Origin: Malassezia japonica
Lineage: Eukaryota > Basidiomycota > Malasseziomycetes > Malasseziales > Malasseziaceae
Reading direction: 5' to 3'
DNA: 64,000 nucleotides
Assembly: GCF_029542785.1 (NCBI RefSeq)
Contig: NC_083371.1
Location: 434,001-498,000, forward strand
Below the pieces are notes generated by a model. That model was not told the DNA's origin and ran no database searches. It saw only the letters and a list, made by a program, of their open reading frames with translations. The translations under genes were made by a program, and so were the position numbers. How positions within the stretch are numbered: the stretch's first letter is position 1; each line of letters opens with the position of its first letter. Below are positions 1 to 10,784 of the stretch, in pieces.

Positions 1-83
1 CGCGGCCGCACCCAGAGCCGCGCGAGCGGCGGCGCGCTATGAAATCTTCGTACGCCGTACATTGAGGACGCAGACGTCCGTGC

Positions 84-105
84 ATCGGGCCCGATCGTAT
101 CGGGC
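84..105. promoter_or_regulatory. Palindromic GCCCGAT cluster upstream of BNA3-like gene
   Basis: ATCGGGCCCGAT (84-95) is a perfect 12-bp palindrome, followed by a third ATCGGGC arm at 99-105. The cluster lies about 60 bp before the aminotransferase ATG. The same 7-mer occurs upstream of EMC5 and ACT1. A role as a factor-binding site is inference. The rest of 1-161 shows no gene. Confidence 0.3.
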
Positions 106-161
106 AATGGCGCAATCGTTAGATAACCGGGCGAGCTTAAAGTCCGTTGCGACCGTCGTGC

Positions 162-1624
162 ATGCTAGGGAGCTTGGGAAAGCGCACTAGCCGTCGCTTG
201 TTTCCGAATATGAGTACACTTACCAAGCCTACACGTTTCCTCGATCTCCCATCGTCGCGTGTCAAGCCCGAACTGGGCCGTGGCACGGACGTGTGGTCGT
301 TCTTTAACCCCCTCGTCTTTCCCAAGGCGGTGAACCTCGGCCAGGGGTTCATGAATTGGAAGCCGCCAGCGTTTGTACTGGACGAAGTCTTGAAGGAGCT
401 GCACGAGCGCACCGATCTGCACCACTATTCGCACCCCAAGGGCCGCCCTCGCCTGCGTGCCGCGGTGCAGGCGGCGTACTCTGCCTCGTTCCACAAGCCC
501 CGCGCGGAGGTCGATCTGAGCAAAGGCGAGATTGCTGTGGACGATAAAGGGTTCCCCTTGCAGCGTCCTGACCTCGGCGTGCCCCTCGATGTGGAGCGCG
601 AGATCGCCGTCACGGCCGGTGCGAACGAGGCGATGTACTCGATCATGTGTGGGTTCCTCGAGGAAGGCGACGAGGTCGTCCTCTTTGAGCCTTTCTTTGA
701 CCAGTACGTGTGCGAAGTGTCGTACAACGGCGGTGTGCCGGTCTATGTGCCGATGCTCCCCTCCAAGAGCAAGGAGCGCGTGGTGTCTGCGAACGAGTGG
801 ACCTTTGACTGGGAGCTCCTCGAGCAAAAGCTCGCGAGTCCCAAAGCCAAGGCGCTCTTTCTCAACACGCCGCACAACCCCATCGGCAAGGTGTGCACGC
901 TGGAGGAGCTGCAGCGTCTCGCGCAGTTGTGCATCAAGTACGATATTCTCGTGGTCTCAGACGAAGTCTACGACTGCCTGACCTACGACGGCCACGAGCA
1001 CATTCGCATTGCTTCGCTCGAGGGCATGTGGGAGCGCACCATCACCGTCGGGAGCGCGGGCAAGACCTTTTCGTGCACCGGCTGGCGTGTCGGCTGGATG
1101 ATCGGGCCGCCGCACCTGATCGCGCCTGCCTTTGCAGCCCACGTCCGCATCACCTTTTCGGTCAACTCCGGCTCGCAGGAAGGCGCGGCGATCGGGCTTG
1201 AGCAGGCCAAGGCCAACGACTTTTTCCCGACGCAGGTGCGCGAGTACGAGTCGCGCCGTGCCGAGCTGCTCGAGACGCTCGACGCGCTCAACTTCACGTA
1301 CACGCTCCCCCACGGCTCCTACTTTGTGTTGGTCGACGCGTCGTCCATCCAGATCCCTGCCGACTTCGAGTTCCCCGACGAGGTCCTGAAAAAACCGCGC
1401 GACTACCACATGTGCTGGTTCGTTGCCAAGGTATGTGACGTGGTCTCGATCCCCGTCACCGCATTCTACTCGGACGAAGGCGCGCACGTCGGCGAGCGGT
1501 ACATTCGCTTTGCGTTTTGCAAAGACAACCAAATTGTGGAGGCGGGGCGTCGACTGCAACAGGTACGTAATCCCCCGATGTTTCCTTGCTTACAGGTCAG
1601 TTACGCCCGCATCTGCATGCCTGA
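162..1624 (+). CDS. BNA3: Kynurenine-type PLP aminotransferase (BNA3-like)
   Basis: Class I/II aminotransferase. The yeast BNA3 family converts kynurenine to kynurenate in cytosol and mitochondria. Exons are 162-1562 and 1601-1624 with a 38-nt intron, giving 474 aa. Splicing to the acceptor at 1600 replaces an unrelated read-through tail with a short end, RRLQQLRPHLHA, typical of the family. Visible motifs are NPHNPIGK (substrate/PLP loop) and SAGKTFSCTGWR with the predicted Schiff-base lysine near residue 301. There are two in-frame ATGs, at 162 and 210. The longer form adds a basic, Arg/Ser-rich leader that could act as a mitochondrial presequence; the shorter starts MSTLTKP. A related cysteine-S-conjugate beta-lyase or aromatic aminotransferase activity cannot be excluded. 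Confidence 0.85.
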
Positions 1625-1720
1625 GTGCCCCACTCGTAGAAGCTTACGTTATCTGCACACCTCCCCATAAAGTGCGGAGGCGAACGAAAAGAACCTAGTA
1701 CTCCCCCCGACGTGTGTGCG

Positions 1721-4700
1721 ATGGCACGACCTTCGAGCGACGTGCCAAGCCGTTCGCGGCGCCATCGCCACTCACGTTCGAGTGTAGACGGTTTTTCTGA
1801 TGCGTCCAACACATATTCGCGGCCGCATAGCCGCGTTTCGGACGTGTTCCTGGATGCGGAAGACGAAAGCGAGCTCGGACACTCTCGCGCCGGATCGCGC
1901 GCCGGACGCCGTCACAGCCGGCTAGGCCGCGAGAGCAGCTTGCGCCGCAGCAAGTCGTTGCAGCGCAGCTCTATTATTCCGGATGATGCCGCGTATGCCA
2001 ACCAATACAACGACTCGGAAGCACACTATACCTCGGCCGCCGAAGACGCGCGTCCTTCCTCGCGTGCCGCGCACACGTCTGCCGACCGCCAGCGCGAGCT
2101 CGCGAATGACGTCGTGGGCCTTCCGCAGCGCTCCAAGAGTACCAGGGAGGACAAGCCGCGGAGAAGCAAGCGGGTCACCGACGAGGAGCGCTCCCGCCGC
2201 CATCGCACCGAGTCCTCGCGCCGCTCCCGTGCGCCCGAGGACAGGCCCCGCCGCTCGCGTGCACCGGAGGACACGCCCCGCCGCCGCCGTCCGGTCGACG
2301 ATAGCGCGTTGACGCAGACGCCAAAGAGCACGCGCCGCGTCCGCCGCAGCAAGTCGGAGGCGTTCTTTGACGCGCCGCTCGACAAGGGCCCCCGCCGCCC
2401 CGAGAGCCGCCAAGCCCCGGAGCGTCTGCAAGAAGCGCTTCCTGTGCAAGAGCGCCGCCGCGAGCCGCCGCTGCGTGAGGCGCCGCGTGACGCGCCCTCG
2501 ATGATCTCGCCGCCGATGTCGACGAGCGGCTCTGCATTTACGGGCCGCCGCCTCTTTGGCGGCCTGCCGTTCCTGAACCGCAGCGGCACGTCGAGCGGGG
2601 CTGCGACGCCCCGTGGCCCGGCCGACGATGTCAAGGCGCGTCTGGAGCAGGACCGCGCCGATGCCAAGGCGCGTGCTGCGCAGGAGAAGGCCGATACCAA
2701 GGTGCGCTCGATCCAAGAGCGCAATGAGGCCAGGGACCGCCTTGCTCGCGAAAAGAGCGAGGCGCAAAGCCGCTCGATGCAGACCAAGAGCGAGGCCAAG
2801 GAGCGCGTCGCTGCCGCCAAGGCCGAGGCAAAAGAAGCGGCTGCGCGCCGCAAGGCCGAGGCTAAGGAGCAGGCCGCTGCCGCGCAGATGCAAAAGAAGG
2901 AGGCGGCCGAGATTGTGCGCCAGCGCAAGGCCGACGAGAAAGAGCGCCGTGCCACCGAAAAAAAGGATGCCAAAGCGGCGATCGTGCGCCAGCGCGAGCT
3001 GCAGGCTACCGAGGCGATTGCGGCCTCGCGCGAAAAAGAGCGTATGCGTGAGCTGTCCGAGATGGACCGCAAGCAAAAGCGCCTGCTTTCTGTGACGCCC
3101 TTCCGCCGCCGCATGGGCGCCGAGGTGTCGCTGACGCCGATCCAGCGCCACGGCCTGCTCAAGTCGCTGGTCATGATGCAGATGCAGCAAGAGTTCCTCG
3201 ACTTTGGCCGCCCCGGCATCCTGACGCAATACGGCTTCCCCTTTGCGAGCGATTCGTCGGAAGTCCAAAAGCGCCGTCGTATGCAGCTGGCGCTCTTTTC
3301 GCGCAAAAAGTCGGACGGTGGTGCGATGAACAAGGATGCGGTGGACGCTTTGCACGAGCCGTTGATCTTGCGCCACATGTACCAGGTGCACCTGCGCCAG
3401 TTCCCTGGCCTGCGGGATGCGTCGCTGGCGTTCTGGCGCAAGCGTATTCAACGCCTGAACGATGCGTTCACCTCGTGCAGCATGTCGACGTCGCGCGAGC
3501 GTAGCGAGTACGTGCTGACGCATATGCTGTCGCTCGTTGGTACGCAGTACCTCGGCCTGTTCTTTGCGCGTGGTGTGGGTGTGCGTGGCCCCGACGAGGA
3601 GCGTGGCCCCGGCATTGGCGAGCCCGGCTCGGAGCAGTGGGGCGTCGGCAAGCACTGGGGCGCTGGTACGGTGAAGCGCGGCCTCGACAAGCCGTACGAG
3701 CTGAATGCGAACGACCTCGAGCTGATCAACTCGCTGTTCCGTGGTGAAGACCAAGACGTGTGGATCGCGGCCGGCCGTGAGTCGCGTCGTGTGCAAAAAG
3801 ACTGGGCTGCCTTCAAGGAGCAGATTATTGAGCAAGAGACGGGTATGGAGGAGATTATCGAGTACCTTACCGTGTCGAACGTGAACAACCTCCCTCCCCA
3901 TCTGCAAAACACCGAAGAGTGGGTGCGTATCCACGTTGCACAGGTCATGCGCTGGCTCTTTGTCGAGTCGCCTGCTGCCGATGACCTATTCAACTTTGTG
4001 CGTGTGGTGCACATGCTCTTCCCCTACTGGCCTGCGCGTCAGATCCTCAAGATCGCCAATGCGCAGATCATGATCCAGATGATGCTGTCACTGCTGCTTG
4101 CGCAGCCCGGCGGTACCAAGTCGCTTTTCCAGCGGATTGTCGGCTTTGTCGTCTCCCGTGGCATCTCGTCGATCCAGCGCGAGTACATTGAGCCGATCCG
4201 CAAGGAGCTCAACGACCCTGCGCTTGTGCAAAAGATTGAGGCGTACGTGCGCCACAAGTCGAACCACGAGACGGACCGCATGGAGGCCGAGTCGAAGCGT
4301 ACCGGCAACGACATGCTCACGACGATCCTCCTGTCGAGCACTGAGCCGCGTCTCGATGCCGGCATGCGCGACTACGTGATGGATCTACAGCGTGCGTACG
4401 CTGCGTCGCCGTACCGCAGCAAGCCCGACCTCGCGTACCCGTCCACGACGCCGCGCGGCAAGGACAAGCCGCCGATTCCCGGCTGGGGCGTGTCGGTGGG
4501 CGATGCGTCGAAAGCGCGCATGTTTGCGCTGCTCAAACTGCTTCTGCGCGAGTCGCTGAACAAGCGCGACCGCGAGCAGTTCTCTTCACTTCTTTCGACG
4601 AGCCTCGTCCCGGATATCCTCCGCGACGGTCTCAACATTGTCTTTTACGATGCGATCCACGCGATCGCGTCGGTGGCCAACATGAGCGACCGTCTTGGCG

Positions 4701-5527
4701 ACTTGCAAAAGCTAATTGAGGACATGATCAACGTACGCAAGAACACGGATAATGCGCCGGAACGCTGGACCGATCTTGCGAACAAGCATCACGAGTTTAT
4801 CTACTTCTTTGCGCACGAGTGTGCGCCGGTGGCCAAGCCGGTGTGGGAGTGGTGCCAGAACGCGTGCGACTACATGTCGCTCTCGACCACCGACCCGGTA
4901 AACCCCGCGGACCGCAGCGCCGAGAATATCGAGGTGAATTTGGACGAAATGATGCAAGACGAGCGCCTCTCGTCTGCCGACGTCGACGGCATCCTCGACG
5001 AGATGGAACAGCTGGAGCAGTGGAGCCGCTGGCAAAAGATCCGCCGCGAGCTCGAGTTCCGCAAGACGTTCCTGCTGTCGCTCACGCCGGCGGCGTCCGG
5101 CCTGTGGCGCGAGTCGCTCCCGTCCACGACGATGAAGGACGCGGTGGCCGACGTCGATGGCCTGATGCAGGACCTGATCGAGGCCGAAGATATCCCGCTG
5201 GACGACGGCAAGTGCGATGCCGTGCGTGGCTCCGAGCGCGGCAACCTGCCGTGGGCCTTCTTTGACAAGGAGGACCCGCTCGGCCAGGGCATCTTGGCCG
5301 AGCCCGACTCGGCAGAGCACCGCGTGCTCAAGCCGCGCGCCGACGTTCAGCCCCCCGAGCTGCACCACACGCGCAAGCTCCTGCCCATGTTCCGCGAGCT
5401 GCTCGTGACAAAGCTGCCCGACTGGCTCGACGCAGACGTGAACGGCGAGCCGATTCCCCAGCCCAAGTCGCTTGTGCAGTCCTCGAGCAAACTGCTGAAG
5501 CAGCGGAGCAAGTTTTTGCCCAATTAG
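1721..5527 (+). CDS. PXB / DUF3818 domain protein
   Basis: Predicted 1268 aa. Residues 1 to about 300 are disordered and Arg/Ser-rich, with SRR, RPRRSRAPED and KSKR-type repeats. About 305-450 is a highly charged coiled coil built on repeated KAEAKE-like heptads. About 465-610 resembles the fungal PX-associated (PXB) domain, including LTPIQRHGLLKSLV. About 655-1000 resembles DUF3818. Yeast YPR097W and relatives combine these with a phosphoinositide-binding PX domain; I do not recognise a PX domain here, so it may be lost or very divergent. The family is thought to act in membrane lipid traffic. The start is the first ATG at 1721, 96 bp after the BNA3 stop. No intron is needed. Confidence 0.75.
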   Translation: MARPSSDVPSRSRRHRHSRSSVDGFSDASNTYSRPHSRVSDVFLDAEDESELGHSRAGSRAGRRHSRLGRESSLRRSKSLQRSSIIPDDAAYANQYNDSEAHYTSAAEDARPSSRAAHTSADRQRELANDVVGLPQRSKSTREDKPRRSKRVTDEERSRRHRTESSRRSRAPEDRPRRSRAPEDTPRRRRPVDDSALTQTPKSTRRVRRSKSEAFFDAPLDKGPRRPESRQAPERLQEALPVQERRREPPLREAPRDAPSMISPPMSTSGSAFTGRRLFGGLPFLNRSGTSSGAATPRGPADDVKARLEQDRADAKARAAQEKADTKVRSIQERNEARDRLAREKSEAQSRSMQTKSEAKERVAAAKAEAKEAAARRKAEAKEQAAAAQMQKKEAAEIVRQRKADEKERRATEKKDAKAAIVRQRELQATEAIAASREKERMRELSEMDRKQKRLLSVTPFRRRMGAEVSLTPIQRHGLLKSLVMMQMQQEFLDFGRPGILTQYGFPFASDSSEVQKRRRMQLALFSRKKSDGGAMNKDAVDALHEPLILRHMYQVHLRQFPGLRDASLAFWRKRIQRLNDAFTSCSMSTSRERSEYVLTHMLSLVGTQYLGLFFARGVGVRGPDEERGPGIGEPGSEQWGVGKHWGAGTVKRGLDKPYELNANDLELINSLFRGEDQDVWIAAGRESRRVQKDWAAFKEQIIEQETGMEEIIEYLTVSNVNNLPPHLQNTEEWVRIHVAQVMRWLFVESPAADDLFNFVRVVHMLFPYWPARQILKIANAQIMIQMMLSLLLAQPGGTKSLFQRIVGFVVSRGISSIQREYIEPIRKELNDPALVQKIEAYVRHKSNHETDRMEAESKRTGNDMLTTILLSSTEPRLDAGMRDYVMDLQRAYAASPYRSKPDLAYPSTTPRGKDKPPIPGWGVSVGDASKARMFALLKLLLRESLNKRDREQFSSLLSTSLVPDILRDGLNIVFYDAIHAIASVANMSDRLGDLQKLIEDMINVRKNTDNAPERWTDLANKHHEFIYFFAHECAPVAKPVWEWCQNACDYMSLSTTDPVNPADRSAENIEVNLDEMMQDERLSSADVDGILDEMEQLEQWSRWQKIRRELEFRKTFLLSLTPAASGLWRESLPSTTMKDAVADVDGLMQDLIEAEDIPLDDGKCDAVRGSERGNLPWAFFDKEDPLGQGILAEPDSAEHRVLKPRADVQPPELHHTRKLLPMFRELLVTKLPDWLDADVNGEPIPQPKSLVQSSSKLLKQRSKFLPN

Positions 5528-5577
5528 TTACATAGCATGCCTCGTCACGGCTATTTTCAGGCCACGTCTCTACGTGA

Positions 5578-7374
5578 CTAGTCCGAACGCGGCTTGGGCG
5601 CCTCGCTCGGCGCTTTGGTATCCACGCCGTTGGGTGCCGCTTGGGGCGGCTTTTCGTCGCTCTTCTTGAGCGCCTGGGCCTCTTTGCGCGCGGCCGCGCT
5701 GCGCGCACCACGGCCGCCGCGCGAGCGCGTACCGCGGGGGCGCGACGCGGGCTCCTCGTCCTTGGCCTCGGGCTTGGGGCGCTCCTTGCGCTCTTTGCGC
5801 TCGCCCGCGCGGCGCGCGAGCGGTTCGAGCGTCGGGACGACCGACGTATTCTTGATCGTGCGGCCACGCGCGCCGAGCGCCGCCTGTGCTGCCGCCGGCG
5901 TGCTAAAGGCGACGTGCACAAAGGTGCGCAGGCGCGTCTCGTCCTTGTCCCCGCGGCGCGTGCGCTCCGCAGGGAAGAACTGGACGTGGGTCATGTCTTT
6001 GGCAAACTCGCCAAAGTACGCCTTCACGTCCTCTTCCGACACCGGGAACGCGTCGCCCATGTGCCCGAGGAAGAGCACATTGTCGGACGCATCCGGCGCA
6101 CGGGGCAGCACAACGTTCGTCTTGGGCGGCGCCGCGAGCGGTTTGGCGCTGCGCGACGCAAAGCTCGTGCCTTGCGAGCGCGTCTCGGTGGCAATGCGGC
6201 TGTTGCTAATGTCCAGCACAAGCGAGCCGAGCGGCGCATCGGGCAGGTTGAAGAACCACGCACTCTTCCACGCACTCTCTTCGCGGCCGCCGGCCGAGAA
6301 GGGCTGGGGGAGGCGCAGCGCGACGCTCAGCGCATGGTTCAAAAGATGGCGCTGCGCGGGATCGATCGCGCTCTCGACCTGGCCCTTGACCGCGTCCCAG
6401 ACCTCTTCAAACTCGGCGCGCGCCTTGGTGAGCTTCTCCCGGAAGACGTCCAGGGAGCCGTGCACACCAAACGCATTGTACGACGACACGTAGCGCAGGT
6501 GCAGGCCTGCGCTCAGCGAGTAGTCCGCGCGCAGCGCGAGCGCGGCCTGCGCCAGGAGCGCATCGCGGCCAGGCGAGGCGTGTGTCACCAAGATGCGCAC
6601 CTCGCTGGGGTCGTACACCTGCTGCGCGGTTTCTACGAGCTCACCGAGCTGCAGCATCGTGGTCCACATCGCGCCCTGGCCACCGGCGATCGTGCCTTGG
6701 CCGCTGCCATTGTCAAAGAGCTTGTGCAGCACAACGGCGCCGCCGAGGCCGAGGAGGCGCACACGCACGCCACCGACCTCGATCGCGTGCGTCGTCGCCT
6801 CGTCGAGCATGTGCAGGTTCGGCACGGTGTACTCGCCGGTGCGCAGGCGCTCGACGACGTGCACGTCTTCACACGCGCCCCACACAGTAAACACGGGCAC
6901 ACGCAGCGCGATCGCGCCACTGACGAGCTCGGGAAACTCGGAGAGCGCCGCCTCGGCGTTGCCGACGAGTCCCTGGCGCAGAGCGTTTCCGTTGCTGTTG
7001 TCTGTGTCGAGCAGGAGCGAGCGCAGCTTGGGCGAAAGCAGCGGCGAGTATTGCACGACGTGCCGCAAAGCACGGTCGCTCATGCGCGCAAGCGAGTCGC
7101 CCGTGTAGAACCCAAAGTCACCCGTGTGTACAATGGCCTTCGCCTTGGTCTCCTGCGCAATCTGGTTCAGGAGGCGGACGTTGCCACGGATATCCGCAAC
7201 GCACGCAATGCGGCCGCTAGGGCCATGGAGGACGTGTACGTTCGCGTGCGACGTGCCGTTTGCACGCACGTCTTTGTCACCACGCATTCCATCTACGCCA
7301 TAGCCACGCAGAGGGCCGTGCGGCGCAAACTTCTTGCCGGCATTGAAGGATCGCGTATTCGCTCCGCTTTCCAT
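5578..7374 (-). CDS. DUF2433 phosphoesterase-like protein with C-terminal RRM
   Basis: Predicted 598 aa, intronless. Residues about 54-420 match the fungal DUF2433 family, a calcineurin-like phosphoesterase fold: RIACVADIRGN (55-65) and IVHTGDFGFY (81-90) stand where metal-binding DxH and GD motifs are expected, but the first motif reads DIRG rather than DxHG, so metal binding may be altered. Residues about 431-521 read as an RRM (DNVLFLGHMGD as RNP2-like, RTFVHVAFS as RNP1-like). About 522-598 is a Lys/Arg/Glu-rich tail with an RGTRSRGGRG patch, typical of RNA-binding proteins. The open frame extends upstream to 7644, but the first good ATG is 7374, only 80 bp from the divergent eIF5B start. 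Biochemical function is unknown; an RNA-linked role is inference. Confidence 0.75.
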   Translation of the reverse strand: MESGANTRSFNAGKKFAPHGPLRGYGVDGMRGDKDVRANGTSHANVHVLHGPSGRIACVADIRGNVRLLNQIAQETKAKAIVHTGDFGFYTGDSLARMSDRALRHVVQYSPLLSPKLRSLLLDTDNSNGNALRQGLVGNAEAALSEFPELVSGAIALRVPVFTVWGACEDVHVVERLRTGEYTVPNLHMLDEATTHAIEVGGVRVRLLGLGGAVVLHKLFDNGSGQGTIAGGQGAMWTTMLQLGELVETAQQVYDPSEVRILVTHASPGRDALLAQAALALRADYSLSAGLHLRYVSSYNAFGVHGSLDVFREKLTKARAEFEEVWDAVKGQVESAIDPAQRHLLNHALSVALRLPQPFSAGGREESAWKSAWFFNLPDAPLGSLVLDISNSRIATETRSQGTSFASRSAKPLAAPPKTNVVLPRAPDASDNVLFLGHMGDAFPVSEEDVKAYFGEFAKDMTHVQFFPAERTRRGDKDETRLRTFVHVAFSTPAAAQAALGARGRTIKNTSVVPTLEPLARRAGERKERKERPKPEAKDEEPASRPRGTRSRGGRGARSAAARKEAQALKKSDEKPPQAAPNGVDTKAPSEAPKPRSD

Positions 7375-7428
7375 CCTAAAGGGGCGCCGACGTCCAGCGG
7401 GCGGGGTGAAAATTGCTCGGCCGGCTGT

Positions 7429-7434
7429 CACGTG
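7429..7434. promoter_or_regulatory. E-box CACGTG in DUF2433/eIF5B divergent promoter
   Basis: A single CACGTG in the 80-bp gap between two divergent start codons. One of a recurring set in this window. Confidence 0.4.
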
Positions 7435-7454
7435 CACGAACCTTGTCCACGACG

Positions 7455-10400
7455 ATGGGGAAGAAAAAGGGGAACAGGAAGGACGAGGAGGATCCTTTTG
7501 CGGACCTCGGCGAGGATGTGTCGCAGAACAATGTGAAGCCTGCCGAGGAGGAGGTCGCGGATGACGCGTAGGTGGTTTTCGCTCACACAGACCCCAAGAA
7601 ACGCCCGAGAATGAGCCCAAGGAGGCCCCGAAGGAGGCACCCAAGGACGACGCGCCGGCCGACGAAGTCGAGCCGCCGAGGGTACGTCGCCTAGCTCACC
7701 CAGCTCTTGACGAAAAAAGAAAAGGAGCGCCTGAAGAAGGAGAAGGAAAAGGCCAAGAAAAAGGCACAGGCCGCGAACAAAAAGGAGTCGTCCGCCCAAG
7801 AGGCGCCGAAGGACGAAGCCAAGGATGACGCGCCCGCGGACGACGCCGAGGCCAAGGACGAGGAGAGCGACGGCGGTGATGGGCCGTCGTCGGCGGCTGA
7901 CAAGAAGAAGAAGAAGAAGAAGAAAAAGGCCGAGCCCGCCCCGGCGCCAAAGAAGGCGCCGTCGGCCGCCGTCGCTGCGCTCCAGGCCAAGATCGCTGCC
8001 CAGAAGCGCGCCGAGGAGGAGGCGCGTGCAGAGGAGGAGGCCGAGCGTGCTCGCATCGAGGAGGAGGAGCGCAAGGAGCGCGAAGAGGAGGAGCGCAAGG
8101 AGCAGGAGCGTCTGCGTCGCAAGGAGAAGGAGAAGGCAAAGCGCGAGCAGCTCAAGAAGGAGGGCAAGCTCCTCACTCCGAAGCAGCGCGCCGAGCAAAA
8201 GGCCGCCGAGGCGCGCAAGGCTGCGATGCTCGCCGCGGGTAATATCTCGGTGGCGGGTATGCAGCAGGACACGGAGGAAAAGCCCAAGTCCAAGGTCGTG
8301 TACGATCGCAAGAAGAAGAACAATAAGCAGGCCGACAAGGCGCCCGCACCGGCTCCAGAGCCCGCAAAGGAGCCCGCAAAGGAGCCCGTCAAGGAACCCG
8401 TCAAGGAGCCGGAGCAGGCCAAGGCACCAGAACCCGAGCCGGAGCAGGCCGAGGACGACGGTGTGAAGGACGAGTGGGATGCCGAGTCGGACGATGACGT
8501 CAAGGATGACTGGGACGCCGATTCGGACGAGGAGCCCAAGGAGGAGGCCAAGCCCGCACCAAAGGAGGAGCCCAAGGCAAAGGAGGCCCCCAGGGCAAAG
8601 GATGCCCCCAAGGCAAAAGAAGCCCCCAAGGCAAAGGAAGCCCCCAAGGCAAAGGAGGCCGCCAAGGCAAAGGCCGCCAAGCCCGAGGACGACGAGGATG
8701 AAGATGACGACGACTCGGACGACGACTCGGACGACGATGACTCGGACGACGATTCCGACGACGACTCGGACGACGACTCGGACGACGAGCAGCTCACCAG
8801 CACGCAGCGCCAGGCACTTGCGCGCCGCACTGCGGCCGAGCAGCGCCGCAAGGAGCGCACCGAGCAGGCGCTTGCGGAGCGCAGCGCCGATAACCTGCGC
8901 AGCCCCATTTGCTGTATTCTTGGCCACGTCGACACAGGCAAGACCAAGCTTCTCGACAAGGTCCGCCAGACGAACGTGCAGGACGGCGAAGCCGGTGGTA
9001 TTACCCAGCAGATCGGTGCGACGTACTTCCCGATCGACGCGCTAAAGGAAAAGACGCGTGTGCTGAACGAGCTCGACTTTGAGTACAAGGTCCCTGGTCT
9101 CCTGATCATCGACACGCCCGGCCACGAGTCGTTCACGAACCTGCGTTCGCGTGGTAGTTCGCTGTGTAACATTGCGATTCTCGTCGTGGATATCATGCAC
9201 GGTCTCGAGCCGCAGACGCTCGAGAGTATGCGTCTGCTGCGCGACCGTAAGACGCCCTTTATTGTCGCGCTCAACAAGGTCGACCGTCTGTACGACTGGA
9301 AGGCGACGCCGAACAACGCCTTCCAGGCGAGTCTCGCGCAGCAGAACAAGGGCACGCAGAAGGAGTTTGAGGAGCGTGTGCAAAAGACGATCCTCGCCTT
9401 TGCCGAGCAGGGTCTCAACGCCGAGCTGTACTACAAGAACAAGAACATGGGCCGCTACGTGTCGCTCGTCCCGACGAGTGCCATTACCGGCGAGGGTGTG
9501 CCGGATCTCTTGCAGCTCCTCGTGTCGCTCACGCAGAGCCGCATGACGGGCAGCCTGATGTACCTGTCCGAGCTCGAGTGTACTGTGCTCGAAGTCAAGG
9601 TCATCGAGGGTCTCGGCACGACGATCGACGTCGTGCTTTCCAACGGTATTCTGCGCGAAGGCGACAAGATTGTCGTCTGTGGTCTCAACGGCCCGATTGT
9701 CACGCAAGTCCGTGCGCTGCTTACGCCGCAGCCCATGAAGGAGATGCGTATCAAGGGCTCCTATGTGCACCACAAAGAGGTCAAGGCCGCCCTCGGTGTC
9801 AAGATCACTGCGCCGGATCTCGACAAGGCCGTCGCTGGTTCGCGTCTGCTCGTGTGCCAGAACGACGACGACGAGGAGATCCTGCGCGAAGAAGTGATGA
9901 GCGACCTCACGTCTCTCCTCAACTCGGTCGACAAGTCGGGCCGCGGTGTGTGCGTGCAGGCCTCGACGCTCGGTTCGCTCGAGGCGCTGCTCGAGTTCCT
10001 CAAGGAGAGCAAGATCCCCGTGTCGGGTGTCAACATCGGCCCGGTGTACAAGAAGGATGTGATGCGCTGTGCGACGATGCTCGAAAAGGCCAAGGAGCTC
10101 GCGTGTATCCTCTGTTTCGATGTGCCCGTCGACAAAGAGGCCGAGCGCCTGGCCGATGAGCTCGGCATCAAGCTGTTCACCGCCGACATTATCTACCATC
10201 TCTTTGACAGCTTCATGGCCTACAAGGCCGAGATCACCGAGAACAAGAAGCGCGATGCGGCGTCCACCGCCGTGTGGCCGTGCCGCCTGCGCACGATCGC
10301 CGCGTTTGCCAAGCGTGACCCCATCATTCTGGGATGCGACATTCTCGACGGCTCGCTCCGCGTCGGCACGCCCTTGTGTGTCGTCAAGACAGACCCAGCG

Positions 10401-10694
10401 ACGCGCAAGCGCGAGGTCATCAACCTCGGCCGTGTGACCTCGCTCGAAATCAACCACAAGACCCGCGACGTGGTCCAGAAGAAGGACGTCGGTGCGGGTG
10501 TTGCGGTGCGTATCGAGCCCGGCATCAACGAGGCGCCCAAGATGTTTGGCCGCCACCTCGACGAGAAGGACGAGATTTACTCGCTCATCTCGCGCCAGTC
10601 GATCGACGCCTTGAAGGACCACTTCTGGGACGGCGTCTCGACCGAAGAGAAGCGCCTCATCAAAAACCTCAAGACGCTCCTCGATATTCCGTAG
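7455..10694 (+). CDS. FUN12: Translation initiation factor eIF5B
   Basis: GTPase that joins ribosomal subunits at the last step of initiation. Exons are 7455-7567, 7591-7681 and 7704-10694, with 23-nt and 22-nt introns, giving 1064 aa starting [18 protein letters not shown]. The N-terminal half is low complexity: Lys/Glu coiled coil, a KEAPKA repeat and a DDSD acidic tract. The GTPase domain starts near residue 470, with P-loop GHVDTGKT at about 475, DTPGHESF at about 538 and NKVD at about 593. Domains II-IV follow to the C-terminus, at the usual position for eIF5B. Codon use in the GTPase half is strongly biased, consistent with high expression. The introns lie in the variable N-terminus; without them the frame breaks at a TAG. 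Confidence 0.96.
8571..8678 (+). repeat. 18-bp tandem repeat in eIF5B
   Basis: Five consecutive 18-bp units (8571-8660) of the form CCCAAGGCAAAGGAGGCC with few changes, plus a decayed sixth. They encode PKAKEA repeats in the disordered N-terminal region. In-frame unit length allows expansion without frameshift. Confidence 0.8.
8705..8788 (+). repeat. GAC-rich acidic repeat in eIF5B
   Basis: Imperfect 12-bp repeats of GACGACTCGGAC encoding DDSD units directly before the GTPase domain. A likely site of length variation. Confidence 0.75.
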
Positions 10695-10784
10695 TGTGGA
10701 GGCAACGTAGAGCCGATCACTTTATCCCCCGCTATTTTAGATAAGCGTGCAGTAGATAACGCACCGCGGCGCGAGCTTCCAAAG

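Noticed and set aside
1922..3934. 670-codon frame antisense to the PXB/DUF3818 gene
   Set aside because: Shadow of the repeat-rich coding region.
5641..7536. 631-codon frame antisense to the DUF2433 gene, running into the eIF5B 5' end
   Set aside because: GC-rich shadow; Arg/Ala/Leu-rich product; the minus strand has a clear domain structure.
8571..8788. Tandem repeats as a possible CRISPR array
   Set aside because: In-frame coding repeats without unique spacers, in a eukaryotic gene.
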